Source: Solimonas sp040066175 (GTDB lineage: Bacteria; Pseudomonadota; Gammaproteobacteria; Nevskiales; Nevskiaceae). From it: 64,000 nt of DNA. A program made the translations under genes and the position numbers. The stretch's first letter is position 1, and every line of letters starts with the position of its first letter. Where the stretch lies: the NCBI RefSeq assembly GCF_040066175.1, contig NZ_JBEAAM010000019.1, positions 8,528-72,527 of the forward strand. The letters run 5' to 3'. Shown in pieces: positions 27,065 to 35,987 of the stretch. The notes under the pieces are model-generated. The model worked only from the letters and a program-made list of their open reading frames with translations. It did not search any database and was not told the DNA's origin.

Positions 27065-28105
27065 TCACGTCCGCTGACCCGTGCCGATTTCCGGCACACC
27101 ATGGCGAGCCAGGAGTCTGAGCTTCTGGAGCGTGCATACGAACGGACGCAGATACGCGCGCAAGGACACCACCCTGCTGCGCTGCACCTGCCGCCGGCAC
27201 GCGATCAGGCGCGGCATTTCGCGGATCAGATCGATGAGCGCTTTCATGTGTACCTGACCAAGAATGCGAATGTTCAGGCGCAGCACGCTCAGAACAAGAC
27301 CCTCCGCGAGAATCAAGCCGGCATGTAATAACAACCAAGGCCACACCAGTACCGTCGGTGTCGCGATGAACAACACGTAGCTGCGATTCCGCTCGCTCAA
27401 GTAGCGCCGTTGAATGGTCGTCCGCAGCCGGCCGGACTGCAGCTTGTTACCGCCGAAGCTGACGCCCTGTCGGTGCCGGTATCCGCTGGCATCGGGCACG
27501 AATACTGAAACCCCACGCAATCGTGCGACGGCGCACAGGTAGAGATCCTCGCCGATCGAGCCCATCCACTCCGGAAATCCGCCCGTTTCCATCCACAGCG
27601 ACCTTGGAAGCCACATGCAGGCACCGATGACGAAGGCAGCCGTCACAGGTGCGCTGGCACGAATCGGCACGGGGTAGTACGCGAGATCCAGACGGCAGCC
27701 CCGATCGACCAGCGCGCCGGTTTCCCAGTCGTACTGCGGCAGACTGAGGATCGCCGGCCCGGCCTGCGATCTCGCGTAGCGCAGAAGAGTGTCCAGCGCA
27801 TCATCGAACAGGGCGGCGTCATTGTTCAGCAGCAGGATGAATTCGCCCCTGGCCTGACGAACCATGCGGTTGTTCGCCACGCAGAAACCGACATTCGCCG
27901 CGCTCTCGATCAGGACGACCCGGGGATATCGGTCCCGGATCAACCGGACGGAACCGTCCGTCGAAGCATCGTCGTGAATGATGATCTCGACCGGAATATC
28001 GACGCTCTGCCGCAGGATCGAGTCGATACAATCGACGAGCATGGCCTCGCCGTTGTAGTTGGCGATACAAACCGAGATCACCGGCGTCGCCTGCCGCTGG
28101 CTCAC
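27065..28105 (-). CDS. Glycosyltransferase family 2, rhamnosyltransferase-like
   Basis: A 346-residue GT-A transferase with VISVCIANYNGEAMLVDCIDSIL, IIIHDDASTDGS and LLLNNDAALFDDALD (the NDD metal site). GEDLYLCAVARLRG is the conserved acceptor-side block of WbbL/RfbF-like enzymes. A hydrophobic stretch (SYVLFIATPTVLVWPWLLLHAGLI) near residue 255 may anchor it to the membrane. The GTG at 28105 overlaps the epimerase stop as GTGA, so it is coupled to the upstream gene. An in-frame earlier start exists but lies inside the epimerase gene. Confidence 0.87.
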   Translation of the reverse strand: MSQRQATPVISVCIANYNGEAMLVDCIDSILRQSVDIPVEIIIHDDASTDGSVRLIRDRYPRVVLIESAANVGFCVANNRMVRQARGEFILLLNNDAALFDDALDTLLRYARSQAGPAILSLPQYDWETGALVDRGCRLDLAYYPVPIRASAPVTAAFVIGACMWLPRSLWMETGGFPEWMGSIGEDLYLCAVARLRGVSVFVPDASGYRHRQGVSFGGNKLQSGRLRTTIQRRYLSERNRSYVLFIATPTVLVWPWLLLHAGLILAEGLVLSVLRLNIRILGQVHMKALIDLIREMPRLIACRRQVQRSRVVSLRAYLRPFVCTLQKLRLLARHGVPEIGTGQRT

Positions 28106-29013
28106 TGATTCGCTCGGTACCACGCCCAGGCACGCCCGAGTCCTTCGGCCAGGGACACCGCCGGGTGCCATGCGAACCGATCGCGAGCTGCAGTGTTATC
28201 GGGCACGATGGCGCGGACGTCCACGCGCCGCGCGGCGCGATACTCTCGCCGCAACGGGTGTCCGGTGATCCGATCGATCTCATCGAGCAGGGCATTGAGC
28301 GTCGTGCCATGACCCGCGGAAGCATTGAACACCGACAAGCCCCGCGGCAGATCGTGTGCGATGGCGACGCCACACAGTGCAACGAGGTCGTCCACGTAGA
28401 GGTAGTCGCGCAGGCTCGTGCCATCGCCCCAGATCGTGAGTGCGCGTCCATGCAGCGCGCAATCGAAGGCCGCTGGAATGATGCCGAAGTCTGCGCGCCG
28501 CGGCTGGCCGGGGCCATAGACGTTGGACGGCCGGATGACCACACCGGTGCCGCCATACTGCGCGGTCCATGCGTGCATGAAGTGCTCGGCGGCCGCCTTG
28601 CCGGCGCCGTGATAGGAACGCGGACGCAGAGGGGCCGACTCAGTGGCCGGCTGCACGCAGTCGCCATAGAGCGTGCCAGCCGACGACAGGTAAAGCAGCC
28701 GTCGATCGGGCAGTGCCTGCAGTGCCTCGATGAGAGCCAGCGTGGGCCTCAGGTTGCCCTCTAGCTGAGGTCGGGCCTCACTGCTTCCCGGCGTGCTCGA
28801 AGAAGCTGCGTGGATCACGGCATCGCAACGCGCCAGCAACGGCATGAACTGGTCCACGGCATCGAAGCTTGCGACGGCGTTCTCGATCAGCGCACTGTCA
28901 AACGACGCGGGGCGGCGCGTCGCGGCGATTACTTCGATGCCCCGCGTGGAGAAAAACGCACACAAGTGCCGTCCGATGAAACCCGCAGCGCCGAGCACGA
29001 AGACACGCTTCAC
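28102..29013 (-). CDS. NAD-dependent epimerase/dehydratase (nucleotide-sugar type)
   Basis: A 303-residue extended short-chain dehydrogenase. The dinucleotide motif is GAAGFIGRH, the active-site Ser/Thr region is YLSSAGTLYG, and the catalytic pair is YHGAGKAAAEH (YxxxK). DDLVALCGVAI is the usual late segment. Likely substrate is a UDP- or dTDP-linked hexose, as for GalE- and RmlD-related enzymes. The GTG start overlaps the stop of the upstream GT4 gene by four bases (GTGA). Together with the neighbours it forms a four-gene coupled minus-strand operon. Confidence 0.88.
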   Translation of the reverse strand: MKRVFVLGAAGFIGRHLCAFFSTRGIEVIAATRRPASFDSALIENAVASFDAVDQFMPLLARCDAVIHAASSSTPGSSEARPQLEGNLRPTLALIEALQALPDRRLLYLSSAGTLYGDCVQPATESAPLRPRSYHGAGKAAAEHFMHAWTAQYGGTGVVIRPSNVYGPGQPRRADFGIIPAAFDCALHGRALTIWGDGTSLRDYLYVDDLVALCGVAIAHDLPRGLSVFNASAGHGTTLNALLDEIDRITGHPLRREYRAARRVDVRAIVPDNTAARDRFAWHPAVSLAEGLGRAWAWYRANQ

Positions 29014-30164
29014 GGCTGTGCGCCCTTGTCCATCAGCCGACGGTAGATGTCGGCGTAGCGGCGCGCGCAGTCGTCCCAGGTGCCGACTTCCTTGCTCGCC
29101 CAGGTCCGCGCCGCACTACCGATCCGCTGATTGGAAACATCGTCCTCGATCACACGGATGGCCTCGGCAGGCGACTCGCCGTCGGCGACCAGCATGCCCG
29201 TGACCCCGTCGCGAAGAAAGCTGGCATGTGCCGCGATGTCGGAGGCAACGATCGGTAGCGCCGACGCCATCGCCTCGAGCATGACCTGCGGTCTGCCCTC
29301 GGCATGTCGGCTCAGCGTGATCAGTCCGGTTGCTTGCGGAAACCAGGTCTCCCGCAGCACGTCCGGGCCCAACGGGCCGTGATAGTGCACCCACTGAGGA
29401 ACCACGATGTCCTCCTGCATCGGTCCGATCAAGTGCAGTTCCCGTTCGCCAGACTGGAAAAGCGGCGCACAGGAATCGAACAGCGGGCCGAGCTTGGCCG
29501 CCGTCAATCGCGTCACCGCCAGCCAGCGGTGCGGGCGCACGCGGCGGCCACGATCGACAGCGAACCAGCCGGGATCGATGCCGAACGGGACGAATCGAAC
29601 CTCCGCGATGTCACCGAACGCCTCGCGCAGTGGCGCGAGCATCCAGTCGGCGTTGGGGCAGATTGCCGTCGGCCTGCCCCGGAATACCCGGCGCAGCATC
29701 GCCTTCATCAATGGCAACTTCAACAGCTGCAGGTCGGTACCGAGTACAGAAACCAGCAGTGGGCGCCGATCGTGCGGCATCGGCAACGCGTTCTGCAGCC
29801 AGTTCACATGGAAGACGTCGATGTCATGACTGCGTCGATACAGCCGCCGCAGGTAAACGAGCAGGCGCAGAACCTCGGCGCCACCGCGCAGCCCCGCACT
29901 GCGGTAGAGGTGCGCGATGCCGCCGGCCGCCATCAGCCGCGAAAGCCACTGCCGCTCTTCGGTCAGTACATCGACTTCGACGGAGGGGTGGGTCTCGCCG
30001 GGCGGCGCCCAGAGCCGCAGCCTCAGGTCTTCACGCCTGCCCACGGCATCGGCGAGGTGACGGATGAAAAGACCGCGCCAGTCGCGCAAGTCTTGCGGAT
30101 ACGACGTGCTCACCATCAAGACGCGCATGTTTCCGCGAAGCGGCTCGTCGGTGGCGCCCATCAT
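29010..30164 (-). CDS. Glycosyltransferase family 4
   Basis: A 384-residue GT-B transferase. The N-terminal domain opens MRVLMVSTSYPQDLRDWRG. The C-terminal domain has FVPFGIDPGWF, WLAVTRLTAAKLGP and the nucleotide-sugar site HAEGRPQVMLEAMASALPIVASD, the EX7E-type motif. It is expected on the cytoplasmic side of the inner membrane, adding one sugar to a lipid-linked glycan. The ATG overlaps the stop of the upstream gene (ATGA); a second ATG one codon on, and another at the MRVLM, are alternatives. Confidence 0.88.
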   Translation of the reverse strand: MMGATDEPLRGNMRVLMVSTSYPQDLRDWRGLFIRHLADAVGRREDLRLRLWAPPGETHPSVEVDVLTEERQWLSRLMAAGGIAHLYRSAGLRGGAEVLRLLVYLRRLYRRSHDIDVFHVNWLQNALPMPHDRRPLLVSVLGTDLQLLKLPLMKAMLRRVFRGRPTAICPNADWMLAPLREAFGDIAEVRFVPFGIDPGWFAVDRGRRVRPHRWLAVTRLTAAKLGPLFDSCAPLFQSGERELHLIGPMQEDIVVPQWVHYHGPLGPDVLRETWFPQATGLITLSRHAEGRPQVMLEAMASALPIVASDIAAHASFLRDGVTGMLVADGESPAEAIRVIEDDVSNQRIGSAARTWASKEVGTWDDCARRYADIYRRLMDKGAQP

Positions 30165-31033
30165 CCGTGTTTTCGGTCAGATCGGGTCGATAGATAGGTG
30201 AGGCCCGTGATCTGTTCCGACATCAGACCGGCCAGGAAGATGATCACGGACGCACTGAATAGCAGCGCGCTCATGTTGGTGAATCGCCCCTGGGTTGCGA
30301 ACGTATAGCCGTAATAACCCAGGCCCAGGCTGAAAAACGACGCGCTCACCGGCACGAACAGCTTGAGCGGCGAGTACAGCGTGGCGATCTTGAAGATGAT
30401 CAGCAAGAAGCGGACGCCATCTCGGAAAACGCGTATGTGGCTCGTGCCGACCCGTTGATGCGCCACGATTGGCTGATAGGCGACGCCATAGGCGCTGCGA
30501 AAGAAGGCCATCGTGATCGTCGTGGGATACGAGAAGCCGTTGGGCAGCAGGTGCAGGAACTCGCGGAACTTGTCGGCGCGCACGGCGCGGAAGCCGGAGG
30601 TGAGGTCCAGGATCTGGTGACCCGTCATCCAGGTGGCGATGCGGTTGTAGAGCGCATTGGCAAGTCCGCGGTGCAGGCTGGCCTGACCGCTGGCGTCACG
30701 GGCACCGACGACCATGTCGTAGCCCTCATCCAGACGCGAGAGCAGGCGCGGAATGTCGGCGGGATCGTGCTGGCCGTCGGCATCCATGAAGACGAGGACG
30801 TCGCCCTTCGCGGCACGGGCCCCACGCTTGACGGCGGCTCCGTTGCCCATCGAATACGGCGACGACAGGCAGGTGACACCGCTCTCATCACAGAGGTCGC
30901 GCGTGTTGTCGGTGGAGCCGTCGTCGATGACGATGATCTCCGCAGACGGCTGGGCCTGCTTGAGCCGCGGCAGCAGCGTTCTGAGAGATTCCGCCTCGTT
31001 CTTGGCGGGGAGGATGATGCTTAGGTTTGGCAC
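30161..31033 (-). CDS. Polyprenyl-phosphate glycosyltransferase, DPM1/GtrB-like (GT2)
   Basis: A 290-residue GT2 enzyme with LSIILPAKNEAESL, IVIDDGSTDNT and MDADGQHDPADIP, and then two C-terminal transmembrane helices (about residues 215-275). This layout is shared by dolichol- or undecaprenyl-phosphate sugar synthases, which make the lipid-phosphate donors used by GT-C enzymes. The GT-C gene near 19 kb is a possible user. The GTG at 31033 was chosen because it starts right before the first beta-strand; the frame is open for another 42 codons upstream with no family likeness. It starts the four-gene minus-strand operon; 165 bp of non-coding sequence separate it from the toxin-antitoxin pair. 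Confidence 0.85.
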   Translation of the reverse strand: MPNLSIILPAKNEAESLRTLLPRLKQAQPSAEIIVIDDGSTDNTRDLCDESGVTCLSSPYSMGNGAAVKRGARAAKGDVLVFMDADGQHDPADIPRLLSRLDEGYDMVVGARDASGQASLHRGLANALYNRIATWMTGHQILDLTSGFRAVRADKFREFLHLLPNGFSYPTTITMAFFRSAYGVAYQPIVAHQRVGTSHIRVFRDGVRFLLIIFKIATLYSPLKLFVPVSASFFSLGLGYYGYTFATQGRFTNMSALLFSASVIIFLAGLMSEQITGLTYLSTRSDRKHG

Positions 31034-31198
31034 TGCGGTTCGTCCACTCAAGTCCGCGCGGTCGCGGCGTATTCTGCGGTAAGTTTCGGGACAACGCTTG
31101 CTGGTGGTGGCACTGGAGCAGATGAAGCTCGGACAGCGGGATATCGGGATCCGGGTCAAACACGTCGATCGGCTGCCCCCCGAGCGGCGCTGTGAGCG

Positions 31199-31519
31199 TC
31201 ATAGCAGGCGTCCCTCGCGCAGGATGCTCGCCTTGAGCGGCTCGCTCTCGATCAAATGAAACGCCGAGAGGTCGATCTTGTAGGGCAGCCCGAGTGCGTC
31301 GAGGGCCTGCTCGATCCGCAGCAGACGTGTGGACGTGATCTCTCCAAACAGGCAGAGGTCGATGTCCGATCCCTCACGGTACCGACCGGTGGCGCGCGAT
31401 CCGTAAAGAACGGCCTTTTCCACGCCGGCGAAGCCGGAAAGAACCCGGCGCAACGCAGCCAGCGTCTTCGGCGGAAGCCCCGTCGCTGCATCGTCAACAG
31501 GCGTGAAAGCATGTGTCAC
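31199..31519 (-). CDS. MNT-type nucleotidyltransferase antitoxin
   Basis: A 106-residue minimal nucleotidyltransferase. Gly40-Ser41, then ten residues, then Asp52-x-Asp54 give the exact GSX10DXD catalytic motif (VLYGSRATGRYREGSDIDL). The fold matches the HI0073/MntA family. In known HEPN/MNT pairs this protein AMPylates a Tyr of the HEPN partner and so neutralises it. Its ATG overlaps the HEPN stop by four bases (ATGA), the usual order with toxin first. No promoter of its own is seen. Confidence 0.88.
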   Translation of the reverse strand: MTHAFTPVDDAATGLPPKTLAALRRVLSGFAGVEKAVLYGSRATGRYREGSDIDLCLFGEITSTRLLRIEQALDALGLPYKIDLSAFHLIESEPLKASILREGRLL

Positions 31520-31947
31520 GGCTGAGAGGCACTGGGGATCTTGCGGGCCAGCGTGTCGCGCAGCTGATGAAACAGCCGCTGGTAGTGATCGATCACATGT
31601 TCCACGATCGCCAGCGCGGTGCCTTCGTGGTACGTATGGGACTTCCGGTTACGGTCCGACAGCATGTCCATCCACTGCTGCCCGTCCGCGATCAGTCCTC
31701 GGGCGAATGCCTCGCGGATCGTGTCCCGGGAACCGACCAGGCCGGTGATGCCTTGCCATTCCAGGTAGTCCTTGAGCGTGGTCCAGGCCAGTTCGTACGT
31801 GAACTCGAAGGCCTGGATCAGGCCCTGCCGCTCCAGTTGCGACAATGGGCGCCGGGCATTGAGCGCAATAGCGTCGTCGAGCTGGGCCAGCGCGCGGATC
31901 AGGTTGTTGTGACGCAGTACCCAGCGTGGAGCGGACAGCATGCTCAT
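31516..31947 (-). CDS. HEPN toxin (HI0074/HepT-like)
   Basis: A 143-residue all-alpha protein of the nucleotidyltransferase-substrate-binding (HI0074) family. RNRKSHTY carries Arg99, His104 and Tyr106, i.e. the RX4HXY motif of HEPN RNases whose Tyr is AMPylated by the cognate MNT protein. The ATG at 31947 was chosen because GGGAG lies six bases upstream; ATGs at 31959 and 31941 are alternatives. With the adjacent MNT gene it makes a complete toxin-antitoxin unit. It sits between the glycan region and pilB, on the opposite strand to pilB. Confidence 0.85.
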   Translation of the reverse strand: MSMLSAPRWVLRHNNLIRALAQLDDAIALNARRPLSQLERQGLIQAFEFTYELAWTTLKDYLEWQGITGLVGSRDTIREAFARGLIADGQQWMDMLSDRNRKSHTYHEGTALAIVEHVIDHYQRLFHQLRDTLARKIPSASQP

Positions 31948-32056
31948 GTTGGCTCCCATGACCCCTGTGACCGCAGGCGGACCGCGAGGATCGTAACGCA
32001 TCCCCGTGCCGCCTTTTCCACCACGGCACGGAACCGTTCGGCCCCGGCCAGGGAAT

Positions 32057-32084
32057 TTGACCTCGGCGAACGACAGCCTATAGT
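32057..32084 (+). promoter_or_regulatory. Predicted sigma-70 promoter of pilB-pilC-pilD
   Basis: TTGACC (32057-32062), a 16-bp spacer and TATAGT (32079-32084) make a good -35/-10 pair. The predicted start is about 20 bp before the pilB ATG. It lies in the divergent gap between pilB and the HEPN toxin gene. Confidence 0.65.
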
Positions 32085-32111
32085 TCCATTCCGGCCTGCG
32101 AGAATGGGTTT

Positions 32112-33854
32112 ATGGCGATTTCTCCTGCACCACAGAGCGGCAATGTCTTCCTCGGCGGTCTGGCGCGGCGCCTGGCCGCGGACGGGCTGTTGAGCGAGCA
32201 GGCCGCCCGTGACTACCAGGTCAAGGCGCTCAAGGACGGCGTTCCGTTCGTCAAGCTGATCGTCGATGCCAAGGCGGCCAAGCCGCTGGCGATCGCCGAG
32301 ATCGCCAGCCTCGAATTCGGCGTGCCGCTGATGGATCTCTCCGCCCTGGAGATCGACCCCATGATCGCGCGGGAGGTCAGCGAAAAGGTCCTGCGCAAGG
32401 CGCACGCACTGCCGATCTTCAAGCGCGGCAAGAAGACCTATGTCGCGGTCTCGGATCCCACCAATCTGCAGGCGCTCGACGAGATCAAGTTCGCCACCGG
32501 CAACCCGACCGAGGCGATCCTGGTCGAGGAGGACAAGCTGGCGAAGGCCATCGAGGCCGCCATCCAGGCGCAAAGCGCCCAGGAGATGAACCTCGGCGAC
32601 GCCGACCTCGAGGGCCTGGCGATCGAAGGCGGCGAGGAGGGTGGCGAGTTCGGCCACGACGTGTCGAAGGCGGATGCGGAAGATGCGCCGATCATCCGCT
32701 ACATCAACAAGATCATGGTCGATGCGATCAACATCGGCGCATCCGACATCCACTTCGAGCCCTACGAAAAGAGCTATCGCATCCGCTACCGCCGCGACGG
32801 CGAGCTCAAGACCGTCGCGACGCCACCGATCAACCAGGCGGGCCGCATCGCGGCGCGCGTGAAGGTCATGTCACGGCTGGACCTGGCCGAACGCCGGGTG
32901 CCGCAGGACGGCCGCATCAAGCTGTACCTGTCCAAGAACAAGGCGATCGATTTCCGCGTCAGCACCTGTCCCACCCTGTTCGGCGAGAAGATCGTCTGCC
33001 GTATCCTCGATCCGTCCAGCGCGCAGCTGGGCATCGATGCGCTGGGCTACGAGCCCGAGCAGAAGGCTGCCTATCTCAAGGCGCTCGAACAGCCACAGGG
33101 CATGATCCTGGTGACTGGTCCGACCGGGTCCGGCAAGACCGTGTCGCTGTACACCGGCCTCAACATCCTCAATACCGAGGACATCAACATCTCCACGGCC
33201 GAGGATCCGGCGGAAATCAATCTGCCCGGCATCAACCAGGTCAACGTCAATCCCAGGGTGGGTCTGACCTTCGCGGCGGCCCTCAAGGCGTTCCTCCGCC
33301 AGGATCCCGACGTGATCATGGTCGGCGAAATCCGCGACCTGGAGACCGCGGAGATCGCCATCAAGGCCGCGCAGACCGGCCACCTCGTGCTCTCGACCCT
33401 GCACACGAACGACGCGCCGCAGACCATCGTGCGCCTGATGAACATGGGTGTGCCGGCCTACAATCTGGCCTCGACGCTGACGCTGATCATCGCCCAACGC
33501 CTGGCGCGCCGGCTCTGCAAGGAGTGCAAGCGGCCAGCGACCATCCCTGCCGCCGAGTTGATCAAGCAGGGCTTCACCCAGGAGGAGATCAACGACCCCA
33601 AGTTCAAGATCTTCGAGGCGGTGGGCTGCGATCAATGCGACAACAGCGGCTACAAGGGGCGTACCGGCATCTATCAGGTGATGCCGTTCTCCGAGGCGAT
33701 GGGGCGCATCATCATGGAGGGCGGCAACGCGATCGACATCGCCGACCAGGCGCAGAAAGAGGGCATCAAGGATCTGCGTCAGTCGGCGCTGCTCAAGGTC
33801 AGGAACGGCATCATCGACCTCGTTCAGGCCAATGCCTGCACGGTCGGCGACTAA
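32112..33854 (+). CDS. pilB: Type IV pilus extension ATPase PilB
   Basis: PilB is the cytoplasmic hexameric motor that drives pilin polymerisation. The 580-residue protein has an N-terminal MshEN-type domain (about 20-150) and then the GspE/PilB ATPase. Walker A is GPTGSGKT near residue 336, the Asp box is in IRYINKIMVDAI-GASDIHFEPYE, Walker B is DPDVIMVGEIRD and the His box is HLVLSTLHTNDAPQT. Two Cys pairs, CKEC near 469 and CDQC near 506, are the zinc knuckle of the family. It heads a pilB-pilC-pilD operon with gaps of under 20 bp. Confidence 0.97.
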   Translation: MAISPAPQSGNVFLGGLARRLAADGLLSEQAARDYQVKALKDGVPFVKLIVDAKAAKPLAIAEIASLEFGVPLMDLSALEIDPMIAREVSEKVLRKAHALPIFKRGKKTYVAVSDPTNLQALDEIKFATGNPTEAILVEEDKLAKAIEAAIQAQSAQEMNLGDADLEGLAIEGGEEGGEFGHDVSKADAEDAPIIRYINKIMVDAINIGASDIHFEPYEKSYRIRYRRDGELKTVATPPINQAGRIAARVKVMSRLDLAERRVPQDGRIKLYLSKNKAIDFRVSTCPTLFGEKIVCRILDPSSAQLGIDALGYEPEQKAAYLKALEQPQGMILVTGPTGSGKTVSLYTGLNILNTEDINISTAEDPAEINLPGINQVNVNPRVGLTFAAALKAFLRQDPDVIMVGEIRDLETAEIAIKAAQTGHLVLSTLHTNDAPQTIVRLMNMGVPAYNLASTLTLIIAQRLARRLCKECKRPATIPAAELIKQGFTQEEINDPKFKIFEAVGCDQCDNSGYKGRTGIYQVMPFSEAMGRIIMEGGNAIDIADQAQKEGIKDLRQSALLKVRNGIIDLVQANACTVGD

Positions 33855-33872
33855 AACGAGTGAGGAACGACT

Positions 33873-35093
33873 ATGGCGCAGGCACTGGCCGTCAAGGAAG
33901 CGACCTTCAAGTGGGAAGGCACGGACCGCAAGGGCAACCGTGTCAAGGGTGAGACCCAGGCGCCGAACGAGGCTTTCGTCAAGCAGCAGCTGCGCCGCCA
34001 GGGCATCAATCCGGTCGCGGTGCGCAAGCAGTCGGCGCTGTTCGGCAAGCGCAAGAAGAAGATCACCACCGGCGACATCGCCATCTTCCTGCGCCAGATG
34101 GCGACCATGATGTCCGCCGGCGTGCCGCTGGTGCAGTCGCTGGAGATCGTCGGCCGCGGCCACGACAACCCGAGCATGGGCGAGATGGTGATGGCGATCA
34201 AGGCAAACATCGAGGGCGGCGACTCGTTCGCGCAGAGCCTGGCCAAATTCCCGCTGCTGTTCGACGACCTGGTCATCAACCTCGTCGCCGCCGGTGAGAA
34301 GTCGGGCACGCTGGAAACCCTGCTCGACAAGGTGGCCACCTACAAGGAGAAGACCGAGGCGATCAAGAAGAAGGTCAAGAAGGCGCTGACCTACCCGACC
34401 GCGGTGATCATCGTCGCGTTCATCGTCACCGGCATCCTGCTGTACTTCGTCGTGCCGCAGTTCCAGGAACTGTTCCAGGGATTCGGCGCCGACCTGCCGG
34501 CCTTCACGCAGATGGTGGTCAACCTGTCGCTGTTCGTGCAGGAGAAGTGGTGGGTGATCGGCCTGACGATCGGCGGCATCGGCTACGGCTTCTTCGAGGC
34601 CAAGCGGCGCTCGGCGGCGTTCCGCAGAATCCTGGACCGCGTGATGCTCAAGATTCCGGTGGTCGGCGACATCCTCTACAAGTCGGCGGTCGCCCGCTTC
34701 GCGCGCACGCTCTCGACGATGTTCGCCGCCGGCGTGCCGCTGGTCGAGGCGATGGACCCGGTGGCCAAGGCGACCGGCAACATCATCTTCCAGGAAGCGG
34801 TGCTGGTGATGCGCGACCAGGTCGCCACCGGCCAGCAGCTGCAGCTGACCATGCAGCAATCCGGCCTGTTCCCCAACATGGCCACACAGATGGTGGCGAT
34901 CGGCGAGGAGTCCGGTTCGCTGGACGCGATGTGCGGCAAGGTCGCGGACTTCTACGAAGCCGAGGTGGACAACCTCGTCGATGCGCTGTCGAGCCTGCTG
35001 GAGCCGATGATCATGGCGATCCTGGGCGTGCTCGTCGGCGGCCTGGTCGTCGCCATGTACCTGCCGATCTTCAAGATGGGCATGGCCGTCTAA
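33873..35093 (+). CDS. pilC: Type IV pilus inner-membrane platform protein PilC
   Basis: PilC sits in the inner membrane, binds PilB and organises pilin assembly. The 406-residue protein has two repeated GspF domains, each with the helical block LRQMATMMSAGVPLVQSLE or FARTLSTMFAAGVPLVEAM. The membrane helices fall at about 170-195, 220-240 and 375-400. The N-terminal region starts VKEATFKWEGTDRKGN, a typical PilC opening. It is 18 bp downstream of pilB and 18 bp upstream of pilD. Confidence 0.97.
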   Translation: MAQALAVKEATFKWEGTDRKGNRVKGETQAPNEAFVKQQLRRQGINPVAVRKQSALFGKRKKKITTGDIAIFLRQMATMMSAGVPLVQSLEIVGRGHDNPSMGEMVMAIKANIEGGDSFAQSLAKFPLLFDDLVINLVAAGEKSGTLETLLDKVATYKEKTEAIKKKVKKALTYPTAVIIVAFIVTGILLYFVVPQFQELFQGFGADLPAFTQMVVNLSLFVQEKWWVIGLTIGGIGYGFFEAKRRSAAFRRILDRVMLKIPVVGDILYKSAVARFARTLSTMFAAGVPLVEAMDPVAKATGNIIFQEAVLVMRDQVATGQQLQLTMQQSGLFPNMATQMVAIGEESGSLDAMCGKVADFYEAEVDNLVDALSSLLEPMIMAILGVLVGGLVVAMYLPIFKMGMAV

Positions 35094-35111
35094 GCCGATC
35101 GACCTCACCGC

Positions 35112-35978
35112 ATGGAACTCCTACAAGGGCTGCAGACCAGCCCCGGCCTGCTCGTGGTCGCCTGCACGGCGCTGGGACTGGTCATCGGCAGTTTTCTCAA
35201 CGTCGTCATCCTGCGCCTGCCGCGGATGATGGAACTGGCCTGGCGCCGGGAAGCGCGCGAGCTGCTCGAACTGCCGCCCGTCGAGGAAGCACCGCTGTCA
35301 CTGATCCGACCCGCCTCGCGCTGCCCCGGCTGCGGGGCCGCGATCAAGCCGTGGCACAACGTGCCGGTGCTCGGCTGGCTGTGGCTGCGCGGACGCTGCG
35401 CGGCCTGCCGCGCGCCGATCTCGGCGCAGTATCCGCTGGTGGAACTGGCCTGCGGCGTCCTCAGTGCCCTGTGCGCCGTGCGTTTCGGCTGGGGTCCGCA
35501 GCTCGCCGCCGCGCTGGTGTTCACCTGGGTGCTGCTGACGCTGGCGTTGATCGACCTGCGCACGACCCTGCTGCCGGACGATCTGACGCTGCCCCTGCTG
35601 TGGCTGGGTCTGGGACTGAGTCTCGTGCCGGTGTTCGCGCCGCCGCCGTCCGCGATCGTCGGCGCGATGACCGGCTACCTGAGCCTGTGGAGCGTGTTCC
35701 AGCTGTTCAAGCTGGCCACCGGCAAGGAGGGCATGGGCTACGGCGACTTCAAGTTGCTGGCCGCGATCGGCGCCTGGCTCGGCTGGCAGGCCCTGCCGAT
35801 GGTCATCCTGCTGTCCTCGCTGGTCGGCGCCACCGTCGGCATCGGCATGGTGCTGTTCCTGCGCCACGACCGCCGCGTACCGATTCCCTTCGGACCCTAC
35901 CTCGCAGCCGCCGGCTGGCTGGCGCTGATGTATGGCGACAGGCTGCAATCGGCGTACTTCCAGGCCATCGGCATCTGA
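35112..35978 (+). CDS. pilD: Prepilin leader peptidase/N-methyltransferase PilD
   Basis: PilD cleaves prepilins after the leader Gly and methylates the new N-terminal Phe. The 288-residue membrane protein has the zinc-binding Cys pairs CPGC and CAAC near residues 71-74 and 98-101. The two catalytic aspartates of the aspartic-protease type are in ALIDLRTTLLPDDL and GYGDFKLLAAIGAWLGW (GxGD). The eight predicted helices match the family. The two pilins at 17.7-18.7 kb have the cleavage sites it acts on. coaE follows after nine bases, a common arrangement. Confidence 0.97.
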   Translation: MELLQGLQTSPGLLVVACTALGLVIGSFLNVVILRLPRMMELAWRREARELLELPPVEEAPLSLIRPASRCPGCGAAIKPWHNVPVLGWLWLRGRCAACRAPISAQYPLVELACGVLSALCAVRFGWGPQLAAALVFTWVLLTLALIDLRTTLLPDDLTLPLLWLGLGLSLVPVFAPPPSAIVGAMTGYLSLWSVFQLFKLATGKEGMGYGDFKLLAAIGAWLGWQALPMVILLSSLVGATVGIGMVLFLRHDRRVPIPFGPYLAAAGWLALMYGDRLQSAYFQAIGI

Positions 35979-35987
35979 GGCCGGGCG

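Noticed and set aside
31034..31198. A small gene between the GT2 gene and the MNT gene
   Set aside because: The open frame is only the upstream read-through in this gap; no ribosome site and no family signal.
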